In this document: positions 40,167 through 44,269 of the stretch, in pieces
Position numbering within the stretch: position 1 is the first letter of the stretch
How the letters are laid out: each line of letters begins with the position of its first letter
Virus record (IMG/VR): IMGVR_UViG_3300042988_002854
Span: 1 to 44,269 of that record
Origin: a virus
DNA: 44,269 nucleotides
Direction: 5' to 3' (one strand)
Translations under genes and position numbers: made by a program
Notes under the pieces: model-generated
Told to the model about the DNA's origin: nothing
Database searches by the model: none
The model's input: the letters and a program-made list of their open reading frames with translations, nothing else

Positions 40167-40627
40167 CGACACACGCAGCCAACGTGGCGGCGCAAATCGC
40201 GCAGCTGCCAACCTTACCCATGGAAAACCTCTGGGCACTATGGGATGACTTTTTCGACCGGCGCCCCGGTCATCATCACCGCACATACCTGGAGACGCGC
40301 ATCGCTTACAAGCTACAGGAGCGCGCCCACGGTGGATTGCCCGTCACCCTTCGCCGCCGTCTGGAAAAAATCGGCGAAACCGGTGAGATCCCCAACCAGA
40401 AACGTCGGTCGGAAAACCAGGTCGCTCCCGGCACAGTGATGGTGCGGGAATTCAACGGCATCAACCACCGGGTCACGGTGCTGGACGATGGACGCTTCGA
40501 ATACCAAGGGCGCCCATACAAAAGCCTCACCGCCGTTGCGCGCGTCATTACCGGGACCACCTATTCCGGCCCGGTGTTTTTCGGCCTGAAGCCAACACAC
40601 CGCGAGCGCCAGAAGGAGGTCGCATGA
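40163..40627 (+). CDS. DUF2924 family protein, recombinase-associated
   Basis: The 154-aa protein shows the DUF2924 pattern: VAAQIAQLPTLPMENLWALWDDFFDRRPGHHHRTYLETRIAYKLQERAHGGLP, then PGTVMVREFNGINHRVTVLDDGRFEYQGRPYKSLTAVARVITGTTYSGPVFFGL. Family members are found almost always just before a large serine recombinase. ATGA overlaps link it to both neighbours. A helper or directionality function is plausible, unproven. Confidence 0.88.
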   Translation: MTTHAANVAAQIAQLPTLPMENLWALWDDFFDRRPGHHHRTYLETRIAYKLQERAHGGLPVTLRRRLEKIGETGEIPNQKRRSENQVAPGTVMVREFNGINHRVTVLDDGRFEYQGRPYKSLTAVARVITGTTYSGPVFFGLKPTHRERQKEVA

Positions 40628-42051
40628 AACCGACGAATACACGTCCTGCCATCACGCCCAAGCGCCGCTGCGCGATCTACACCCGTAAGTCCACTGACGA
40701 AGGGCTGGACCAGGAATACAACAGCCTGGAGGCACAACGCGATTCCGCGTTGGCATTCATCAGCAGCCAACGGCACGAAGGATGGATCGCCATTGATGAC
40801 GGCTACGACGATGGTGGATTCTCCGGCGGCAACATCAACCGTCCTGCGCTCAAGCGACTGCTTGCCGATGTTGAGGACGGACGCATCGATGTCGTGGTCG
40901 TCTACAAAATCGACCGCCTATCTCGCTCACTCGGTGACTTCGCCAAGATCGTCGATCTTTTCGATGCCCACGGCGTAACCTTCGTTTCCGTCACCCAGCA
41001 GTTCAACACCACGACCAGCATGGGCCGACTCACGCTCAATATCCTGCTGTCCTTCGCGCAATTCGAGCGGGAGGTGACCGGCGAGCGCATCCGCGATAAG
41101 TTGGCGGCGAGCAAGGCCAAAGGCATGTGGATGGGTGGCGTTCCGCCACTGGGTTACGACGTGCAGGATCGCAAGCTGGTCATCAATGAGCCTGAGGCGG
41201 TGCTGGTTCGCGACATCTTCACTCGCTATGCCGAACACGGATCGGCGGCGCAACTGGTGCGGGAACTGCAGATCGAGGGACACACCACAAAGGCATGGGT
41301 GACGCAAGGCGGCCGGCACCGCGTTGGGAAAACCATCGACCAGCAATATTTGTTTGCGATGATGCGCAACCGCCTCTACCTTGGCGAGATCAGCAATCAT
41401 GGCCAGTCGTACCCCGGGCAGCATCAGGCGATCATCTGCCGTGAAGTGTGGGATGCCGTGCATGCCATCATCGAGAAGCGGAAAAAGGGGCCACGGGTCA
41501 AGCACACCGAGAATCCAGCACTGCTGACAGGCTTGCTTTACGCGCCGGATGGTCAACGCCTGCTGCCGTCCCACACCACGAAAAAGAACGGCCGGCGCTA
41601 CCGGTACTACGTGCCGTATCTGGAAAAGCGACAAGGTGCAGGCGCATCCGCACAAGCAGGACGTCGCAGCATCGGGCCGCTGCCGGCAGCCGAAATCGAA
41701 CGCGCTGTGCTTACCCAGGCGCATCAGGTACTGCAGGCACCGGAGATGATCATTGCGGTTTGGCAGGCCAGCATGGCGTCGCAGGAGCGCGCTGCAATGG
41801 ACGAGCCGTCCATCGTGGTCGCAATGCGGCAAATCAGCGCGGTGTGGGAGCACCTGTTCCCAGCCGAACAGAACCGCATCATGCGGTTGCTGATTGAGCG
41901 AGTTCAACTGCGCGATGATGGAATGGACATTCTCTGGCGCGACGATAGCTGGCCCCAATTCCGCAGGGAATTGGAACGCCAGCCGTTTGTCAGCGAGCAA
42001 CGCGAATCCACCGACCCGTCGGAATTCGATGCCATGGAGGTGCTGGCATGA
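40624..42051 (+). CDS. Large serine recombinase (integrase)
   Basis: The 475-aa protein has a resolvase catalytic domain at residues 15-165, with nucleophile Ser23 in YTRKSTDEG and arginines in KIDRLSRSLGDFAK and FEREVTGERIRDK. The recombinase domain follows (GYDVQDRKLVINEPEAVLVRDIFTRYAEHGSAAQLVREL). The usual zinc-ribbon region (LTGLLYAPDGQRLLPSHTTKKNGRRYRYYVPY) has lost its cysteines, and a short helical tail follows. It should integrate and excise the prophage. It is coupled by 4-nt overlaps to DUF2924 and the HTH partner. Confidence 0.93.
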   Translation: MKPTNTRPAITPKRRCAIYTRKSTDEGLDQEYNSLEAQRDSALAFISSQRHEGWIAIDDGYDDGGFSGGNINRPALKRLLADVEDGRIDVVVVYKIDRLSRSLGDFAKIVDLFDAHGVTFVSVTQQFNTTTSMGRLTLNILLSFAQFEREVTGERIRDKLAASKAKGMWMGGVPPLGYDVQDRKLVINEPEAVLVRDIFTRYAEHGSAAQLVRELQIEGHTTKAWVTQGGRHRVGKTIDQQYLFAMMRNRLYLGEISNHGQSYPGQHQAIICREVWDAVHAIIEKRKKGPRVKHTENPALLTGLLYAPDGQRLLPSHTTKKNGRRYRYYVPYLEKRQGAGASAQAGRRSIGPLPAAEIERAVLTQAHQVLQAPEMIIAVWQASMASQERAAMDEPSIVVAMRQISAVWEHLFPAEQNRIMRLLIERVQLRDDGMDILWRDDSWPQFRRELERQPFVSEQRESTDPSEFDAMEVLA

Positions 42052-42521
42052 ACAACGATGACAACATCAGCCGTGGAGCGCAACGCAAGGTTGAAATCAC
42101 GATCACAGGCGAGGCTCGCCAGTTTGAAGCCGGTGGCCAGTCCGTGACGTTCGTGCCGCTGACCATCAAGCGCCGCAGCTACAGCAAGGTACTGGTACCA
42201 CCGCCAGGCAGCCAGAGCGCCAAGGTCAAGTCATCGTTTGATCTACCGCTGATCCGCACCTTGGGCAAGGCCTACTACTGGCAGCGGCTTCTGGACACTG
42301 GCGCCGTCGCCAATGCAACTGAACTGGGCCGGCAGCTTCGCCTGGAGCCCGGCTGGGTCGCCGAGGTATTGCGGCTGACGCGGTTGGCACCGGACATCGT
42401 CCAGGCCATCCTGGAGGGGCGTCAGCCGCGCCACCTCAACCTGCATGCGGTACGCGGCCGCCAGGCTGAGGTGCCAGTCGATTGGCAGGAGCAGCGGGTG
42501 CTCTTTGGGTTCGCAAAATAA
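42048..42521 (+). CDS. HTH partner protein of the serine recombinase
   Basis: In this 157-aa protein the C-terminal half has a helix-turn-helix similar to that in ParB-type proteins: LLDTGAVANATELGRQLRLEPGWVAEVLRLTRLAPDIVQAILEGRQPRHLNL. The N-terminal part (IKRRSYSKVLVPP) is basic. Proteins of this kind follow serine recombinases in this cassette, and the same segment is fused to the recombinase C-terminus in other genomes. It probably helps DNA binding or excision control. Confidence 0.75.
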   Translation: MNNDDNISRGAQRKVEITITGEARQFEAGGQSVTFVPLTIKRRSYSKVLVPPPGSQSAKVKSSFDLPLIRTLGKAYYWQRLLDTGAVANATELGRQLRLEPGWVAEVLRLTRLAPDIVQAILEGRQPRHLNLHAVRGRQAEVPVDWQEQRVLFGFAK

Positions 42522-42551
42522 GGCGCTCTGTGCTGGACTCGATGCATGCAC

Positions 42552-43484
42552 TTATAGCAAGGCAACAAGTTGCTGGCAAAGCTGCTTTGGAGAGGCGAAC
42601 TGAACTTGCTGAGGCAATTTTGCGCTACGACGCAGCATGGCGATTAGCAAGCACGCTGTGTAAGACCAACACGTCGCATTGTCCGCGACGTCTGCTTCCA
42701 AGACGAGGTGCACAAAACGCTCTCGAATCGGTGGATGCGTGTCCTGAACAGCACTAGCCATACCTTGAGACTCGGCATGAGCGATAGTCAGTGCGGCGGT
42801 CGCTAAGCCGATGACTCGCTTGCTGGCTACTCTGTCGGCGACCTCCCCCGCTGTAGAAGAATAGGCATCGACCTTCTCAAGGAGCATACTCCGACTGAAG
42901 TCGTCGCAGGCTTGTTCCTCGTCAGCAGGCACTGTTGGAGCATTCCCCTCAGCCGCAAATTGCACGTGCTGGAATTCATGCAGGAAGGTCGCTGCCGCGG
43001 CCAAGCAGGCTATGTCAAAGCAGGCTTGGTCTTCAACGTTTGCTAGTGCTTCCCGATTCGTGCCAGGCCGAGGAACCTCGACAGGCCAATCCAACGCCTC
43101 AAGATCATTGACCAACTGAATCTGCTTCGCGAAGTAGAGCAGCGCGTCGAGTTCTGCCTCGGCTGCATCCAGGCCCACGTCATCGACAAGTGCCTGCGTC
43201 AAAATCTCGCCACTGAACGCTTCTCCGAACAAGACATGAGGGCCATATGCAACCAACGCCTTGAAGCCTGCAAAGGTAACGACCCAGTCATGGGCGAAGG
43301 TCTTGTGCATCCAGGAGACTTTGTTTCCAAGCGCACTAATGGCTAGGCCTGCACCGTCCTGCCTCAAAGCAAATCGAGGTTCGAACCGTTCCCAGAATAC
43401 TTGAAATTCCGACGCCCTTTCGGGGCAAGCCCCGAGCAGGAGATTTGAGACCGCGCTTGTAGGTACGTCAATTGGTTCTGACAT
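42552..43484 (-). CDS. Lit-like metalloprotease (peptidase U49 family), putative phage exclusion protein
   Basis: The 310-aa protein has a zinc-protease motif HEFQH at residues 169-173 in AAATFLHEFQHVQFAAEGNAP, followed by the acidic ADEEQACDDFSRSMLL at about 187-202. That is the layout of E. coli Lit (297 aa). Lit cleaves EF-Tu when a T4 Gol peptide is present, killing the infected cell. ATG at 43484 has GAGG 6 nt upstream. It lies convergent with the recombinase cassette (30 bp), the typical place for prophage cargo. Its trigger and substrate are unknown. The N-terminal 130 residues are not obviously conserved. Confidence 0.72.
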   Translation of the reverse strand: MSEPIDVPTSAVSNLLLGACPERASEFQVFWERFEPRFALRQDGAGLAISALGNKVSWMHKTFAHDWVVTFAGFKALVAYGPHVLFGEAFSGEILTQALVDDVGLDAAEAELDALLYFAKQIQLVNDLEALDWPVEVPRPGTNREALANVEDQACFDIACLAAAATFLHEFQHVQFAAEGNAPTVPADEEQACDDFSRSMLLEKVDAYSSTAGEVADRVASKRVIGLATAALTIAHAESQGMASAVQDTHPPIRERFVHLVLEADVADNATCWSYTACLLIAMLRRSAKLPQQVQFASPKQLCQQLVALL

Positions 43485-43512
43485 GTGTTGCCTCGGGCGT
43501 TGGCAAGTAACG

Positions 43513-43617
43513 TTAATGGCAGGATGCGGACGTAGCAAGAGAAACATCCAACCCGATGTAGCGGTTTGTGGAGTAATTTTGCGTTGATGCCAATTCAGTT
43601 GGTGGGGACATTTTCAT
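43513..43617 (-). pseudogene. IS110-type transposase remnant (N-terminus only)
   Basis: A short frame encodes MKMSPPTELASTQNYSTNRY and then IGLDVSLATSAS before a stop. The phrase IGLDVSL is the start of the DEDD domain of IS110/IS1111 transposases (first catalytic Asp). The homology ends abruptly about 34 residues in, just upstream of the Lit-like gene. Most of the element is lost. The surrounding gap (43485-43909) shows no other gene. Confidence 0.55.
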
Positions 43618-43909
43618 GTTGTTGCTGGCGAGGTGCCGACGAAGCCTCTTTGTGTTCGCCAAATGATGAACACAGTGTAGGACAGTGCCCGTCGAACCGC
43701 TATCAGCGGCACAGGTGTAACCTACTGGCAGCAAAGGCCGTTTGCGTGTGCCAGTTGTGTGCTGTTCTGCAATATTTTTTGAGAACAGAGAGCAGAACAG
43801 GGGCAAACCGGCCGAGATATGGCGGAAATTTGAGTGGCATCGACGGATGCCTGGCACAGGTAGAACGGGCCGGAACCCCGCGTGCATTGGGGGAAGGCCA
43901 GAAATTGAA

Positions 43910-43935
43910 AAGGCCGACTGAGAACAGTCGGCCTT
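43910..43935 (-). terminator. Intrinsic terminator after tRNA-Phe
   Basis: A perfect 10-bp stem (AAGGCCGACT / AGTCGGCCTT) with a 6-nt loop is followed on the minus strand by TTTTCAATTT. It begins 6 bp after the tRNA 3' end and closes the tRNA transcript. Confidence 0.85.
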
Positions 43936-43941
43936 GAATAG

Positions 43942-44017
<76 letters not shown>

Positions 44018-44047
44018 GAGACAGCAATTGTAGCACAGTACCAGCGC

Positions 44048-44269
44048 TTAACTAGCCTTCTTCGCCTTAGAAAGGTCAACGCCTAGCTGTTTGAGCTTGC
44101 GGTACAAATGCGTGCGCTCTAAGCCTGTTTTATCGGCTACTCGGGTCATGGAGCCATTCTCTTGCGTGAGGTGGTACTCGAAGTACGCACGCTCAAAGGC
44201 GTCGCGCGCCTCACGCAGCGGCAGTTCAAGGTCAAAACTTTGATGTGTGGGCGGCAAAACCACAGCCTG
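44048..44269 (-). CDS. NtrC/NtrX-type response regulator, C-terminal part (cut by window edge)
   Basis: The reading frame is open to the edge, so only the last 73 residues are seen. LPLREARDAFERAYFEYHL followed by NGSMTRVADKTGLERTHLYRKLKQLGVDL is the Fis-type helix-turn-helix at the end of sigma-54-dependent regulators. The RTHLYRKLKQLG form is typical of NtrX-like proteins. This is a host gene and marks the chromosomal flank. The spacing to the tRNA is 30 bp. Confidence 0.85.
   Translation of the reverse strand, partial: QAVVLPPTHQSFDLELPLREARDAFERAYFEYHLTQENGSMTRVADKTGLERTHLYRKLKQLGVDLSKAKKAS

Larger units (their letters stand above)
1819..42521. mobile_element. Prophage with HK97-type head, Mu-like contractile tail and serine integrase
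   Basis: A contiguous phage gene set runs from spanins at the left to a large serine recombinase cassette at the right. It contains packaging, head, tail, lysis, replication, repressor and integration modules, all apparently intact. The limits given are those of the first and last genes assigned with confidence. The Lit-like gene on the right (to 43484) and the nucleotidyltransferase on the left (1-1671) may also be inside the element. I compared the sequence left of 1819 with that right of 42521 by eye and saw no convincing shared core. This is expected, because serine integrases often leave only a very short direct repeat. Confidence 0.85.

Overview
The window holds an essentially complete, probably active temperate phage (prophage) in a proteobacterium, most likely a betaproteobacterium. 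The host call is an inference. It rests on the right flank (a tRNA-Phe gene and the C-terminal Fis helix-turn-helix of an NtrC/NtrX-type regulator) and on overall codon style. No host marker fixes the genus. The recognisable phage spans about 1.8-42.5 kb. I could not find a duplicated attachment core, so the exact ends are open.

The left flank (1-1671) is a tandem sugar-nucleotidyltransferase gene with its own promoter, directly downstream of the lysis genes. It is either host surface-polysaccharide biosynthesis or a lysogenic-conversion cargo gene. From 1.8 to 23.9 kb everything reads on the minus strand as a late operon, transcribed from right to left. Its order is HNH nuclease, small and large terminase, HK97-type portal, S49 protease and capsid, head-tail connectors, then a Mu-like contractile tail (DUF2635, sheath, tube, frameshifted chaperones, tape measure, gp43-gp48 baseplate proteins). 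Fibre and fibre assembly proteins follow, then two small membrane proteins (holin candidates), a GH19 endolysin and nested Rz/Rz1 spanins. The virion is therefore a myovirus with an HK97 head and a Mu-type tail.

Three short genes (24.0-24.9 kb) run against the late operon. A ParB-domain DNA methyltransferase and an independently promoted DUF6516/HTH toxin-antitoxin pair sit between late and early regions. From 27.2 to 37.8 kb the minus strand carries the early operon: DUF6362, RuvC-like resolvase, Toprim/SF3 primase-helicase, small HTH protein, Cas4-like nuclease, DUF6511, DUF669 SSB-like protein, RecA-like ATPase, BRO-family antirepressor and several unknowns. A strong promoter at about 37.95 kb drives it. 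A small array of GGCGAAC motifs lies inside it at 35.5 kb.

Divergently, on the plus strand, lie an XRE repressor, an ImmA/IrrE metalloprotease and a protein with an HEPN-like R-x4-H motif. These are followed by a translationally coupled four-gene large-serine-recombinase cassette (78-aa protein, DUF2924, recombinase, HTH partner). Next to the integrase, on the minus strand, is a Lit-like HEXXH protease, a candidate anti-phage exclusion gene. It is followed by a truncated IS110-type transposase start, then the tRNA-Phe and the regulator gene.

The parts most worth attention are the XRE-ImmA-HEPN trio, the Lit-like protease at the integrase end, the toxin-antitoxin unit with its own control signals, the GGCGAAC array, and the tandem nucleotidyltransferase.
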